From contig JBAOIA010000011.1 of NCBI GenBank assembly GCA_037045145.1, positions 496,001-560,000 on the forward strand: a DNA stretch of 64,000 nucleotides. The letters run 5' to 3'. Below are positions 26,451 to 36,531 of this stretch, piece after piece. The stretch is from Bacteroidia bacterium (lineage in GTDB: Bacteria; Bacteroidota; Bacteroidia; AKYH767-A; OLB10). The notes beneath the pieces are model-generated. The model did not search any database, had not been told where the DNA came from, and was given only the letters and a program-made list of their open reading frames with translations. Made by a program: the position numbers and the translations under genes. Within the stretch, counting starts at the first letter, position 1. Every line of letters starts with the position of its first letter.

Positions 26451-27329
26451 ATGGCCAAGGCATCAGGCAAAGAAAGAGTTAAACTGAGTACCAAACTCCG
26501 CAACAAATTCCGGTTAGTTATTATGAATGACGAAACCCTGGAAGAAAAGGCCTCTTTGCTGCTTTCACCCATCAATGTGGTGGTAGTGGTGGGCATTATT
26601 ATCATTACCCTCATAACAGCCACAACCTATATTATTGCCTTTACTCCACTGCGTGAATATATTCCGGGATATACAGACGTTAAAGTTAAAAGGGCAGCTA
26701 TCGAAAGTCTTATCCGTACCGATTCATTGCAAAAACAGGTGTCAGCACAAGATTTATACATTCAGAATCTGCAAAATCTTATAACCGGTCAATCACAAAA
26801 AACAGTTTCGCTGGATACCGTTTCGGTACCACAGCTTTATGACACTATTAAGCAATTGCTTCATTCCGAAGAGGATTCTTTGTTACGAAGCCAAATAGAA
26901 TCACCGCAGGATTACAGTTTAACGTTGAACGCAGGAACAACCAAAGGATCTATTGCCAACTTTTACTTTTTTGCTCCATTAAAAGGGGCAATAACAACAC
27001 GATTTAATCCAACAGAAAAGCACTTTGGTGTTGACGTAGTTGCCGGTCCCGATGCTGTTATAAAAAGTGCTATGGATGGAACGGTGGTCATTGCAGAATG
27101 GACTTCACAGGCCGGCTATGTCATAGCCATTCAACACAGCAACAATATGTTTTCTGTTTACAAACATAATTCTGCACTGCTTAAAAAGGTGGGTAATGTG
27201 GTGAAAGCCGGTGAAGTTATTGCTATTGTAGGCAACTCGGGCGAATTGAGCAACGGGCCGCATTTGCATTTTGAACTTTGGTACAATGGTGCACCTGTTG
27301 ACCCTACAGATTATATTGCTTTTGAATAA
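26451..27329 (+). CDS. M23 (LytM) family murein endopeptidase, membrane-anchored
   Basis: 292 aa. A basic cytosolic start (AKASGKERVKLSTKLRNK) and one membrane helix (about 41-65) are followed by a coiled-coil segment (about 80-150) and a LytM domain at about 175-290. Zinc ligands are visible as HFGVD (H191, D195) and HLHFE (H271, H273). It would cut peptide cross-links of peptidoglycan. The start is set at MAKASG (26451); an in-frame ATG 15 bases upstream adds five residues. Divergent from porW; its stop directly abuts the stop of mutY. Confidence 0.88.
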   Translation: MAKASGKERVKLSTKLRNKFRLVIMNDETLEEKASLLLSPINVVVVVGIIIITLITATTYIIAFTPLREYIPGYTDVKVKRAAIESLIRTDSLQKQVSAQDLYIQNLQNLITGQSQKTVSLDTVSVPQLYDTIKQLLHSEEDSLLRSQIESPQDYSLTLNAGTTKGSIANFYFFAPLKGAITTRFNPTEKHFGVDVVAGPDAVIKSAMDGTVVIAEWTSQAGYVIAIQHSNNMFSVYKHNSALLKKVGNVVKAGEVIAIVGNSGELSNGPHLHFELWYNGAPVDPTDYIAFE

Positions 27330-28382
27330 TTACAAAAGATTAAAGTAGTTATTTTCAGAAAGTATTTTTTCAATCAGCCGTGGGTGTGGGTAATTATTTT
27401 TGAAATCATCGGCACGAACAGCTTTTAGTTGAGGAAATTTTTTTAGTGATATGCGTTTATCCAATTGTGCAACAATGTATGATGCATGAATGTGTTGATG
27501 TGTCAGTTTATGTATATGAAGTCTGCCTGATTCATATTTTTTAATACCATAGTTTTTTATAAAATTGCTGATAGAGGCCGATGATATTTTTGTTTTGGTT
27601 TCATGTAAAGGAAATTCATAAAGATTTTTCCAGATGTCGTTGCCATTGCGTTGTCTGATATAAAATTGGTCTTTATAAATTATAATTACATAACAAAAGT
27701 GACGCTCTTTGATTTTAAGCTTCTTGCTTTTTATTGGAAAATTAAGTTGTTGCTTTTGCTGATACGCCAAACAATGACTATGCAAAGGACATATTTCGCA
27801 CTTTGGATTTCGTGGTGTACAAACCAATGCACCAAGTTCCATCATTGCCTGATTGTGTAAGCCGGGAAATTTTTTGTTGCCAATACTATTGGCTAATTGC
27901 TGAAATACTTTTTTTCCTTGGGTGCTATTAGGAGTTGTTTTTTCTGCAAACAATCGTGACAATACACGAGCAACATTACCATCAACAGCAAAAACAGGCT
28001 CATTAAAGGCAATTGAAGCGATAGCTGCTGCGGTATAATCACCTACACCTTTTAGTTTTTTAAGATCAAAGTAGTTTGAAGGAAAGTTGCCGTGAAGTAT
28101 TTTGGTAATATGTTGTGCTGTGGCCAAAAGATTTCGCCCTCTTGAATAATAGCCTAATCCCTGCCATAATTTAAGCACTTCGGTTTCAGATGCTTTAGCA
28201 AGATGTTTCACTGTTGGAAATACTTCTAAAAAGCGTTTATAATAAGGCAGGCCTTGTTCTACCCTTGTCTGCTGAAGTATAACTTCGCTCAGCCAAATTT
28301 TATAAGCATCGTTAGTACTTCGAAAAGGCAACTCGCGCTTGTTGCGTACATACCATAAAATAAGTTTGTTTGAAATATTCAT
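27330..28382 (-). CDS. mutY: A/G-specific adenine DNA glycosylase MutY
   Basis: Removes adenine mispaired with 8-oxoguanine. 350 aa: HhH-GPD glycosylase with SEVILQQTRV (catalytic Glu E33) and GVGDYTAAAIASIAF...FAVDGN (catalytic Asp D134), the [4Fe-4S] loop with four Cys in C-x6-C-x2-C-x5-C spacing (CTPRNPKCEICPLHSHC), and a C-terminal NUDIX-like 8-oxoG recognition domain (about 220-345). Start is the ATG at 28382; the frame extends to a TTG at 28394. Faces the M23 gene with no bases between the two stop codons. Confidence 0.95.
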   Translation of the reverse strand: MNISNKLILWYVRNKRELPFRSTNDAYKIWLSEVILQQTRVEQGLPYYKRFLEVFPTVKHLAKASETEVLKLWQGLGYYSRGRNLLATAQHITKILHGNFPSNYFDLKKLKGVGDYTAAAIASIAFNEPVFAVDGNVARVLSRLFAEKTTPNSTQGKKVFQQLANSIGNKKFPGLHNQAMMELGALVCTPRNPKCEICPLHSHCLAYQQKQQLNFPIKSKKLKIKERHFCYVIIIYKDQFYIRQRNGNDIWKNLYEFPLHETKTKISSASISNFIKNYGIKKYESGRLHIHKLTHQHIHASYIVAQLDKRISLKKFPQLKAVRADDFKNNYPHPRLIEKILSENNYFNLL

Positions 28383-28485
28383 TTGCTTTGGCAAAGAAAG
28401 TCATTATAAAAAATAATTAAGGTTTAAATTTAACAGACAATTCTGTAACAGCTAAATTTACTTATCATTGCCCTCGCTTATGGTT

Positions 28486-29328
28486 ATGAAATTAGTTAAG
28501 GACATACATTCACTTTCTCAACTTATTAATAGTAAGAAGCAAGAGAAAATCAGCATTGGTTTTGTACCAACTATGGGCGCATTACACGAAGGACATGTTT
28601 CGTTGATTAAACAATCGCTGCTTGAAAACAATTTTACAATAACCAGCATATTTGTAAATCCATTACAGTTTAATAATCCTGATGATTTAAAAAAATATCC
28701 ACGTACATTAGATTCAGATATTCAAATGCTCGAACTGGCAGGTTGTAATGCCTTGTTTGTACCGGAAGCATCAGAAGTTTACAGTAAAGATGAAAAACCT
28801 TTACAATTTGATTTGCACAATCTTGCAAATGTTATGGAAGGCAAATTTCGTCCGGGACATTTTACCGGAGTGATAACTATTGTTCACAAACTGTTTTTAT
28901 GGATTAAACCTGATTTTGCTTATTTCGGAGAAAAGGATTTCCAGCAACTTGCCGTAATCAGAAAAATGGCTGATGCATTGCATCCAGATATTGTAGTAAA
29001 AGGCTGCCCTACAATTCGTGAAACCAATGGTCTTGCCATGAGTTCGCGCAATGTCAGATTAAGCAAATCAGTTCGCAATGATGCAAGTATAATTTACAAG
29101 GCAATGCAACATGCCAGACAACTGAAAAACGTAATGCCTGTTGACGAAGTTTGTTTGAAAGTAAGAAGTATGATTGAAGAAGTAGCTCCTTTTAAAGTAG
29201 AGTATGTTGAAATTGCAGATGCTGTAAACTTACAGTCGCTACAACAATGGTCGGACTCACAGTCGCCACGAATTTTTATTGCCGTTTTTGCTAATGATGT
29301 CAGACTGATTGATAATGCAGCGTTGTAA
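28486..29328 (+). CDS. panC: Pantothenate synthetase
   Basis: Joins pantoate and beta-alanine with ATP to make vitamin B5, the last step before CoA synthesis. About 280 aa. PTMGALHEGHVSLI carries the HIGH-like HEGH, and GEKDFQQLAVIRKM, KGCPTIRETNGLAMSSRN and VEYVEIAD match the ATP and pantoate sites. ATG codons at 28480 and 28486 are both possible; MKLVKDIHSL is the normal opening. panB and panD are not nearby. Confidence 0.95.
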   Translation: MKLVKDIHSLSQLINSKKQEKISIGFVPTMGALHEGHVSLIKQSLLENNFTITSIFVNPLQFNNPDDLKKYPRTLDSDIQMLELAGCNALFVPEASEVYSKDEKPLQFDLHNLANVMEGKFRPGHFTGVITIVHKLFLWIKPDFAYFGEKDFQQLAVIRKMADALHPDIVVKGCPTIRETNGLAMSSRNVRLSKSVRNDASIIYKAMQHARQLKNVMPVDEVCLKVRSMIEEVAPFKVEYVEIADAVNLQSLQQWSDSQSPRIFIAVFANDVRLIDNAAL

Positions 29329-29332
29329 ATAG

Positions 29333-30208
29333 CTACACCGTGCAATGTCGAGCAAAGACACCTAACGGAAGTCGTGCTCCGGTAGTGCTTTGCAGAAAAA
29401 TTTCACCTGTTTGTCGTTTAATGCTTTTACTAAAATGCTCGTCAAGCAGATTATCCAGAATTATTGATGAGAAACCAAGTGAATAGGTATTGAGAACAAG
29501 AAAATGGTTTTCTTCAAGCAACAGTTTAACGTTGGCAAGCATTTCATTAATTTCATCTTCTAATTTCCAGTTTTCACCATTTGGTCCATGGCCATAGGCA
29601 GGTGGATCTAAAATAATACCATGATATTTTTTACCGCGTTTTACTTCTCGTTTTACAAATGTCATGGCATCTTCAACTAACCAGCGTATGTTATCCAACC
29701 CACTCAGCGTCATGTTTTCTTTTGCCCAGGTTACAACCTGTTTTATAGAATCTAAATGAATAATATCGGCACCGGCAGCTTTAGCAGCAAGGGTTGATGC
29801 TCCGGTATAGGCGAAAAGATTAAGTAATTTAGGTTGCACTATATCTAGTTTCTTAACGGAATTGTAAATAAAATCCCAATTTACTGCTTGTTCAGGAAAA
29901 ACACCTACATGTTTAAATGAGGTCAGTGCTAGTCTAAGTCGAATTTGTTTTTCATCAGGCAATGCATAGGAAATATGCCAGCGGTCGGGCATCTCTTTAA
30001 TTTTTTTCCATGTACCTGACGAGCTGTTTTTTGCTTCAAACTTAACATGGGCTTTTTTTAACCAATCGGCTTCTTTTAATTGTCTGTTCCACACGGCTTG
30101 TGGTTCGGGTCTGATGGTAATGTACTGACCAAAACGCTCTAACTTTTCAAAGTTTCCGCTGTCAAGGAGTTCATAATCTTTAAAATTTTTCGGTGAAAGT
30201 AATTCCAT
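29333..30208 (-). CDS. SAM-dependent methyltransferase (RlmI/YccW-related)
   Basis: 292 aa. The Rossmann fold shows motif I as LLNLFAYTGASTLAAKAAGA and motif IV as ILDPPAYGHG, plus LVEDAMTF. It looks like the catalytic part of the RlmI/RlmK type enzymes that modify rRNA, but without their N-terminal PUA domain; the first 100 residues (RPEPQAVW...KADW-like) differ. RNA methylation is a family inference. Start set at MELLSPKNF (30208); the ATG at 30220 is also possible. Convergent with panC, 4 bases apart. Confidence 0.75.
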   Translation of the reverse strand: MELLSPKNFKDYELLDSGNFEKLERFGQYITIRPEPQAVWNRQLKEADWLKKAHVKFEAKNSSSGTWKKIKEMPDRWHISYALPDEKQIRLRLALTSFKHVGVFPEQAVNWDFIYNSVKKLDIVQPKLLNLFAYTGASTLAAKAAGADIIHLDSIKQVVTWAKENMTLSGLDNIRWLVEDAMTFVKREVKRGKKYHGIILDPPAYGHGPNGENWKLEDEINEMLANVKLLLEENHFLVLNTYSLGFSSIILDNLLDEHFSKSIKRQTGEIFLQSTTGARLPLGVFARHCTV

Positions 30209-30297
30209 GCAGAAGTTCATTTAAATACCTAAAAGTGATGTATTGGCAACCTTTTTATTCAGACTGCGTAAAAAGAAGGCAATATTAAGTCTAAAAA

Positions 30298-31431
30298 ATG
30301 ATAATTAACACATCAGAGCTGTCGGGTCGTAGCATACAAACCACAGCTAAAGTACCGTTAAAAATTCTATTAGTTGATGATATTCCGGCCAACTTGTTAA
30401 CTCTCGAAGGTATTCTTGAAGATGAAAGCAGGATTCTGATAAAAGCTTTTTCCGGTAATGAGGCTTTAAAATTACTGATGGAAGAACCTATTGATTTGAT
30501 CTTATTAGACATTCAAATGCCTGACATGGATGGCGTTGAGGTGGCACAATTGCTTCGTGCCAATCCAAAAACAAAGCATATTCCCATCATTTTTGTTTCT
30601 GCCATTGCCAAGAGTGAACGCCCCACACTCGAAGAGTTTGAAATAGGCTCGTTTGATTTTATTCCAAAGCCATTAGATATTGAAGAAACACAGAAAATAG
30701 TTTCAATCTTTGAATTTGGATGCCGCTATAAATTAAAATACAGAGAGCAGGAAGAAAAGTTGAAAAAACTGAACGAGCATCTTGATAAATTTCTTTACAT
30801 CCTTTCGCATGACTTAAACGCACCATTGCGTGCCATTGAGAATTTAGTACAGTGGCTTGAAGAAGATTTGCAGTCGCAGATTTCGGATGAGAGTAAAGAA
30901 AATATTGGGCTGCTTAGAAACAGAGTAACTAAGATGAAATTGCTTCTTGATGGATTGTTGCGTTATGCGCGTTCAGCCAATACAAAACATCATCAGGATA
31001 TTTTTTCGCCTGAAAAAATAATCAGGCAAATCACATCGGAACTACTTGGCGATAGAAAAATTTCACTAAATATCAATTCTTCAGTTTTGGAAATGAATAC
31101 TGACAGGGCAGCATTGCAGCTTGTGTTGAAAGAGTTGATTCAAAATGCAATTTCTTTTAATCCTTCCGATAAGAATACCATTGATATTTCTGTTTCAGAG
31201 AAAAGCAATTCTTATGAGTTTGTTATTGCAGATAACGGACCGGGAATTAAGCCACAACAACAAAAAACAATTTTCGAACTTTTTCAAACACTTCCATCAT
31301 CAGGCATGCCATCATCGGGTGTAGGTCTTAGTATAGTGAAGAAAGTGGTTGAAGAATATGGTGGAACGGTGTGGTTTTCACCAGCTGTAAAATGTGGTAC
31401 TGAGGTTTGTTTTAGCTGGAAAAAATCCTGA
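30298..31431 (+). CDS. Receiver-histidine kinase hybrid
   Basis: 377 aa, soluble. Receiver domain at about 20-140 (phosphoacceptor D71 in LLLDIQMPDMDG), a short coiled coil, then a HisKA domain with the phospho-His in ILSHDLNAPLRAI (H171) and an HATPase domain (N-box near N283, DNGPG at 312-316). An N-terminal receiver feeding a kinase suggests a phosphorelay intermediate driven by another kinase. No cognate output gene lies beside it. Confidence 0.88.
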   Translation: MIINTSELSGRSIQTTAKVPLKILLVDDIPANLLTLEGILEDESRILIKAFSGNEALKLLMEEPIDLILLDIQMPDMDGVEVAQLLRANPKTKHIPIIFVSAIAKSERPTLEEFEIGSFDFIPKPLDIEETQKIVSIFEFGCRYKLKYREQEEKLKKLNEHLDKFLYILSHDLNAPLRAIENLVQWLEEDLQSQISDESKENIGLLRNRVTKMKLLLDGLLRYARSANTKHHQDIFSPEKIIRQITSELLGDRKISLNINSSVLEMNTDRAALQLVLKELIQNAISFNPSDKNTIDISVSEKSNSYEFVIADNGPGIKPQQQKTIFELFQTLPSSGMPSSGVGLSIVKKVVEEYGGTVWFSPAVKCGTEVCFSWKKS

Positions 31432-31434
31432 GGT

Positions 31435-33828
31435 TTAAAACCCTGATTGCCGCGCTTTAATTGTACTTGCACCAACTGTAAAAAGTACAAGACTGATAGT
31501 GCTAATAGGCATTAAAATTGCTGCAAACAATGGCGAAATTGTTCCACTGACAGCAAAGGCTAATCCAACAAAATTATAGAGTAAAGAAATAATAAAGCTA
31601 ACTATAATTATAGTTACAGCTGATTTGGATAACTGAATCAGTTCAGGCAGCTGACGTAAGGCAGCAGCATCCATAATAGTATCGCTTGCAGGAGTAAAGT
31701 TATTGGTATTGTCGGTAACAGAAATACCCGTGTTAGCTGCAAGCAGCGCACCGGCATCATTCAAGCCATCACCAATCATCAACACATTTTTCTTACGGTT
31801 TATTAATTCAAGAATGTAGTTTCTTTTATCTTCAGGTTTTTGATTAAATCGTAATTCGGCATTTCCCAAAAGGTTAATCAGGTTTTTTCTTTCACTTTCA
31901 TTATCACCGGTAAGTACAACTAAATCGAGTTTATTGTTCAGTTTTTGCGTTATGTTATTCAATCCATCACGATAAATATTGCTGAAAACAAATTTGCCTT
32001 TTTTAAAACCATCAATATTGACAAAAACTGCCGTTGCATTTTTTTCACCTTCATTGGGCACTCCTGCCCATACAGCTGTTCCGGCTTTAATTTTTTTATT
32101 ATTTACTACTGCGCATATTCCTTTACCGGTAACTTCTTCAAAATTGTTGCATGGATAATATTTATCGGAATGCAAATATTGATGCAGTAATTTACTTAAA
32201 GGATGTGATGATTGCCTGAAGAGTGATGACAGTATTTTTTTGTCCTCATCATCTAGCAGATGACCAAGATAACTTATTTCAGAAGCATTGTTCTTAGTCA
32301 GTGTTCCCGTCTTATCAAAAACAATAGTGTCGGCATCAGCAATTTTTTCGAGTACACGATAATTGCGCATGTAGATTTTATTTCTACCAAGAATGCGGAG
32401 GATGTTTCCATACGTAAACGGTGCAGATAAAGCCAATGCACAGGGACAGGCAATTACAAGTACAGCTGTAAACGCATTAATTGCTTTGTGTATGTCGGTG
32501 TTCCACCAATAGAAAGCAGCAGCTGTTGAAATGGAAAAAGTTACTACTATAAACCAACGACTGATGGCGTTCACTAACTTTTCAAACCTGCTTATATCCT
32601 GTTTATCCCAATTGCGATTCCACAGTTGTACTAAATAGCTTTGTGAAACTTCTTTCATCACCTGAAGTTCAATCATGGCACCTGTCTGTTTGCCACCGGC
32701 ATAAATATATTCACCGGCTGCATGTGAAACAGGTAACGACTCACCGGTTACAAAATGATAATCTACAGAAGCATTGCCTTTTAGTAAAACACAGTCTGCC
32801 GGAATAATTTCATTGTTTCTTATCAGAATTCTGTCATTAACTTTCAAATCATTGATTTGTATTTCTTTTTCAAATCCATTTTTTAGAGACGTTACTGCTA
32901 TTGGAAAGTAAGATTTAAAATCTCTGTCAAATGCTAAACTGTCAAAAGTAAAATCCTGAAACCAGCGACCAATGAGCATAAAAAAGACAAGGCCACTACC
33001 GCTGTCAAAAAATCCCGAACCGGTTTGTGTAATAATTTCAAATGCACTTCTCAAGAAAATTACTGATATACCAATAGCAATTGGCAAATCTATCGAAGTG
33101 GTTTTTTGCTTAAGTGCTTGCCATGATTTAATGAAAAATTCGTTTGCACTGTAAAAGAACACAGGTAGTGAAAGCAATAAAATCAAATAACTGAATAGTG
33201 TTTGCAGTGAAGTATCAATATTGTTTCCGGAAGAAAAATATTCAGGGAAACTAAGCATCATAATATTTCCTGAACAAAAACCGGCAACACCAATTCTGAT
33301 GATTCGGCTCCGATTAACTTTTTTTGTTTTTTTCTTTTCAATAGCATCAAGTTGCAACGCAGGTTCATACCCTGTGTGCGAAAGTTTTTCTGCTATTTTT
33401 CGTAGTGAGGTTTTGTGATGATTATAAACCAAACGTAATTCTTTCCGGACAAAATCTACTCTTGAAGAAAGGACACCTTCATCGGCTTTCTGAAAATTTT
33501 CGAGCAACCAGATACAACTGCTGCAATGCATGGCAGGAATGTAAAATGTGATGATAGTTTCATTTTTATCTCTGTAACTTATCAGTTGATTTTCGATGGA
33601 AGGCTCATCTAAAAAGGCAAATCGTTTTTGAACAATGTCAGACTGTTTGGTTCCGGGATTATCATTCAGGCTGTAATAATTACACAAATTGTTTTCACGC
33701 AGAATTTCATAAACCAGCTTGCATCCGGTACAACAAAAAATTTTCTCATCGCTTGTAATAACCTGTTCATCACAGTCGTCACCACAATGATAACATTTCA
33801 CCTTATTAACTGTATCTGTATTGCGCAT
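31435..33828 (-). CDS. CcoI/FixI-type copper-translocating P1B-ATPase
   Basis: 797 aa. Copper exporter delivering Cu to cytochrome oxidase (probably cbb3). The N-terminus holds a four-Cys cluster (C12, C15, C32, C33, C36) typical of CcoI, then an HMA domain with HCSSC (C102, C105). Eight membrane helices, the TGES actuator motif, CPC in helix 6 (461-463), phosphorylation site DKTGT (D505), SSHP and GDGLNDAGAL follow. Start as ATG at 33828. Neither ccoS nor the oxidase genes are adjacent, unlike the usual ccoNOP-GHIS layout. Ends 3 bases from the receiver-kinase stop. Confidence 0.88.
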   Translation of the reverse strand: MRNTDTVNKVKCYHCGDDCDEQVITSDEKIFCCTGCKLVYEILRENNLCNYYSLNDNPGTKQSDIVQKRFAFLDEPSIENQLISYRDKNETIITFYIPAMHCSSCIWLLENFQKADEGVLSSRVDFVRKELRLVYNHHKTSLRKIAEKLSHTGYEPALQLDAIEKKKTKKVNRSRIIRIGVAGFCSGNIMMLSFPEYFSSGNNIDTSLQTLFSYLILLLSLPVFFYSANEFFIKSWQALKQKTTSIDLPIAIGISVIFLRSAFEIITQTGSGFFDSGSGLVFFMLIGRWFQDFTFDSLAFDRDFKSYFPIAVTSLKNGFEKEIQINDLKVNDRILIRNNEIIPADCVLLKGNASVDYHFVTGESLPVSHAAGEYIYAGGKQTGAMIELQVMKEVSQSYLVQLWNRNWDKQDISRFEKLVNAISRWFIVVTFSISTAAAFYWWNTDIHKAINAFTAVLVIACPCALALSAPFTYGNILRILGRNKIYMRNYRVLEKIADADTIVFDKTGTLTKNNASEISYLGHLLDDEDKKILSSLFRQSSHPLSKLLHQYLHSDKYYPCNNFEEVTGKGICAVVNNKKIKAGTAVWAGVPNEGEKNATAVFVNIDGFKKGKFVFSNIYRDGLNNITQKLNNKLDLVVLTGDNESERKNLINLLGNAELRFNQKPEDKRNYILELINRKKNVLMIGDGLNDAGALLAANTGISVTDNTNNFTPASDTIMDAAALRQLPELIQLSKSAVTIIIVSFIISLLYNFVGLAFAVSGTISPLFAAILMPISTISLVLFTVGASTIKARQSGF

Positions 33829-33963
33829 AGCCTCCAGCCTAATTTGCCTGACAATATTACAATTGATGAAGAATGTGGGTGTTGATATTAATTCTTGGTA
33901 GGAATGACTAAAATCATTTCAGTTCTTACAATGAAATAAAATATTTGCCACATTCAACTCACT

Positions 33964-35340
33964 ATGCAAATTAAGCAATTTTATAATCAGGGTCATTCGC
34001 AATTCAGCTATATTATTTCAAGCGGAAAAGAAGCTGTAGTTGTTGATCCTGTAAGAGACGTAGAGCACTATTTGCAATTTCTTACAGATAAGCAGCTTAC
34101 TTTAAAATATATTTTCGAAACGCACATACATGCCGATTTTGTTTCCGGCCATCTGGAGCTTGCCGATAAAACCGGTGCAACCATTGTTTATGGACCGCAG
34201 GTGCGTGTGGCTTATCCTTCATACAGTGCTAGGCATAATGAGAGTTTTAATCTTGAAGGATGCAGCATTAAAGTTTTACATACACCGGGGCATACAATGG
34301 AGTCAGTTTGTTATTTACTGAATAATAACATTGGACAGCCTATTGCAATTTTCACAGGTGATACTTTGTTTGTTGGAGACGTTGGCCGCCCTGATTTGAT
34401 GAGTGGTAATAAGAATGCTGTTGAGTTGTCAGAGTATTTATATCACTCTATTAACGATATTATTAAAACATTGCCCGATGAACTTGTGATTTATCCCGGG
34501 CATGGTGCCGGTTCATTCTGTGGTAAAAATCCGGGCAAAGAAAGGTTTTCTACTATTGGCGAGCAGAAGAAGAGAAATTATGCACTAAAGGATGTTTCAC
34601 TCGAGAAATTTACTCAAGAAATAACAACCGGTCTGAATGTGCCACCGGAATATTTTTTTAAGGTTATGAGCATTAATATTATGGGTTGCCGACCTATGAA
34701 AGAAGTGTTTCGTAACAATTTGAATTTTCTATCACCTGTAAATTTCAAAGCAGAAACACAACGTGCTATAATTGTGGATACAAGAAATGAGTTAGAGTTT
34801 TCGAAAACTTTTATTCGAGGTTCTGTAAACATTGGCCTTGATGGCTCGTTTGCAACATGGGCAGGTATTTTACTCGATCCTGACTATCCGGTTTTATTGG
34901 TCTGTGACAATGGTAAAGAAAGAGAAGCTATCGGGGCATTAGCGCAGATAGGAATAGAAAATGTGAGAGGTATTTTGCATGGAGGAATAAATGCATGGAA
35001 AGATGCAGGAGAACCGGTGGACAGCATTGATAATATTGATGCAGAAGATTTTTATTTTTTGTTTGAAAATGAAGGTTATATTCTGGTAGATTTAAGAAGT
35101 CATCAGAATTTTAATGCGCAACATATAAAAAGAAGTCTGAGTATTCCATTAGATGAATTACCACACCGTTTGAATGAGTTTAGTCCGGACGCTAAATATT
35201 TGTTGGTGTGTAAGGGTGGGTACCATAGTATGATAGCAGCATCAATTCTCAAACGTAATGGGATAAATCAGGTAATAAATATTTCAGGAGGGTTTGATGC
35301 TGTAAGTGCATTTCAACCACAATATGTAGAGTCGGTATAG
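33964..35340 (+). CDS. Persulfide dioxygenase-rhodanese fusion (CstB-like)
   Basis: 458 aa. Metallo-beta-lactamase domain (1-250) of the ETHE1 type, with THIHADFVSGH (H54, H56, D58) and TPGHTMES and FTGDTLFVGDVGRPD. The second His of the usual HxHxDH is Phe59, as in many bacterial relatives; ETHE1 enzymes need only the first His, a later His and Asp for iron. Two rhodanese domains follow: the first with C314 in VCDNGKE, the second with the active-site loop CKGGYHS (C416). CstB-like enzymes oxidise persulfide to sulfite and thiosulfate, i.e. sulfide detoxification. Neighbours give no operon. Confidence 0.8.
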   Translation: MQIKQFYNQGHSQFSYIISSGKEAVVVDPVRDVEHYLQFLTDKQLTLKYIFETHIHADFVSGHLELADKTGATIVYGPQVRVAYPSYSARHNESFNLEGCSIKVLHTPGHTMESVCYLLNNNIGQPIAIFTGDTLFVGDVGRPDLMSGNKNAVELSEYLYHSINDIIKTLPDELVIYPGHGAGSFCGKNPGKERFSTIGEQKKRNYALKDVSLEKFTQEITTGLNVPPEYFFKVMSINIMGCRPMKEVFRNNLNFLSPVNFKAETQRAIIVDTRNELEFSKTFIRGSVNIGLDGSFATWAGILLDPDYPVLLVCDNGKEREAIGALAQIGIENVRGILHGGINAWKDAGEPVDSIDNIDAEDFYFLFENEGYILVDLRSHQNFNAQHIKRSLSIPLDELPHRLNEFSPDAKYLLVCKGGYHSMIAASILKRNGINQVINISGGFDAVSAFQPQYVESV

Positions 35341-35570
35341 GATGAACAGCAGTTTGTTAGCAATATAATCAGTGTTTGATACAGAAACCGACCTTTATTT
35401 TCATGAATTTAAAATTATGACAAAAGTCGCTTAATAGATTGCTTAAAGTCATTTTTAGAGTTTTATTAAAGAGATATTTTTACATCGTTAATTAAAAGGA
35501 AAGCAATAAAATTCCGGTTTGGAAATACCCTTCCGGGTTGAAATAAAAGATTTGATTTAGTGTTAGGGTT

Positions 35571-35604
35571 GCAAAACCGGTATGCTTCGGCTACCGGTTT
35601 TTGC
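35571..35604 (+). other. Stable hairpin with a C(UUCG)G loop upstream of the stress gene
   Basis: The inverted repeat GCAAAACCGGTA...TACCGGTTTT(T)GC encloses GCTTCGGC, giving a stem of about 14 bp closed by the very stable UUCG tetraloop, with one bulged T on each side. It ends 30 bases before the USP start codon and 230 bases after the previous stop. It may be a terminator for the upstream gene or a leader structure of the USP mRNA; the T-run after it is short. Confidence 0.6.
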
Positions 35605-35633
35605 TTAATAGGTGTATCGAAAAAAGCAAAAGA

Positions 35634-36455
35634 ATGAAAAAGATTGTTGTTACTACTGATTTTTCGGAATGTTCCGAAAATGCTTTGATTTATTCTTTGT
35701 CGCTGTGCAAAGAGTTGAATGCATCATTGTATTTGCTTCATGTTTTTCATATACCGGTGCCTGCGACAGACATGCCTTATATTTCTGTTTCTTCTGAAGA
35801 GGAAGAAAAGAATATTGAATTACGATTGGAAGAATTAATTACCCGTGTAAAATATAAAACAGGTTATGAGGGGGTTATTCACACTATAACTGATTTTAAT
35901 TTTACTGTTGATGGTATTCTGAGTGTTGTTCGTGATACAAATCCGGATTTGTTGGTGATGGGACAGCGGGGTAACACAACATTGGCAGACAGACTGTTTG
36001 GAAGTACGGCAACAGCAATTATTAATCTTGCAACTTGCCCTTTATTGCTTATTCCCGAAAAATGTCAGTTCAATAGAATAAAGAAGATTGCAATCGCCTG
36101 CGATAAAAAAACAATTGACAATATAAATAAAGTTCACCATGTTATTGAAATGAATACTGCAATGAAACCGGAAGTGCTTCTGTTTAATGTTGTGCAGAAC
36201 GAAGGGGAGGAAAACAGATTTAATAGAGAGGATTTTTCTGAACTGATCGGAAAGGGTGTAAAATTATTTTTCCCTATACACCATGACATACATGAGGGTA
36301 TTTTGCAATTTGTAAATGATATTGATGCTGATTGGTTGTGTATGTTTCCACATCGTCATAATATTTTTGAGCAGTGGTTTACCAGACTTAATTCAGGCAA
36401 CATTTCTCAACAAGTTAAAATACCATTATTGTTAGTTAACGAATTGGTGCAGTAA
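35634..36455 (+). CDS. Universal stress protein, two-domain
   Basis: 273 aa. The first USP unit starts MKKIVVTTDFSECSENAL and ends with the ATP-binding G-2x-G-9x-G(S/T)-like segment MGQRGNTTLADRLFGSTATAI. The second unit is degenerate (KIAIACDKKTIDNINKVHHV) and lacks the glycine loop. Start at ATG 35634, 30 bases behind the UUCG hairpin; the longer frame starts with TTG inside the hairpin's right arm. Confidence 0.82.
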   Translation: MKKIVVTTDFSECSENALIYSLSLCKELNASLYLLHVFHIPVPATDMPYISVSSEEEEKNIELRLEELITRVKYKTGYEGVIHTITDFNFTVDGILSVVRDTNPDLLVMGQRGNTTLADRLFGSTATAIINLATCPLLLIPEKCQFNRIKKIAIACDKKTIDNINKVHHVIEMNTAMKPEVLLFNVVQNEGEENRFNREDFSELIGKGVKLFFPIHHDIHEGILQFVNDIDADWLCMFPHRHNIFEQWFTRLNSGNISQQVKIPLLLVNELVQ

Positions 36456-36531
36456 AGACATTGCAAAAGGGCATATATAAGAACGATTATTTTAAACACA
36501 ATAGAGAGACGTTTACGATCCAATTTAAAAC

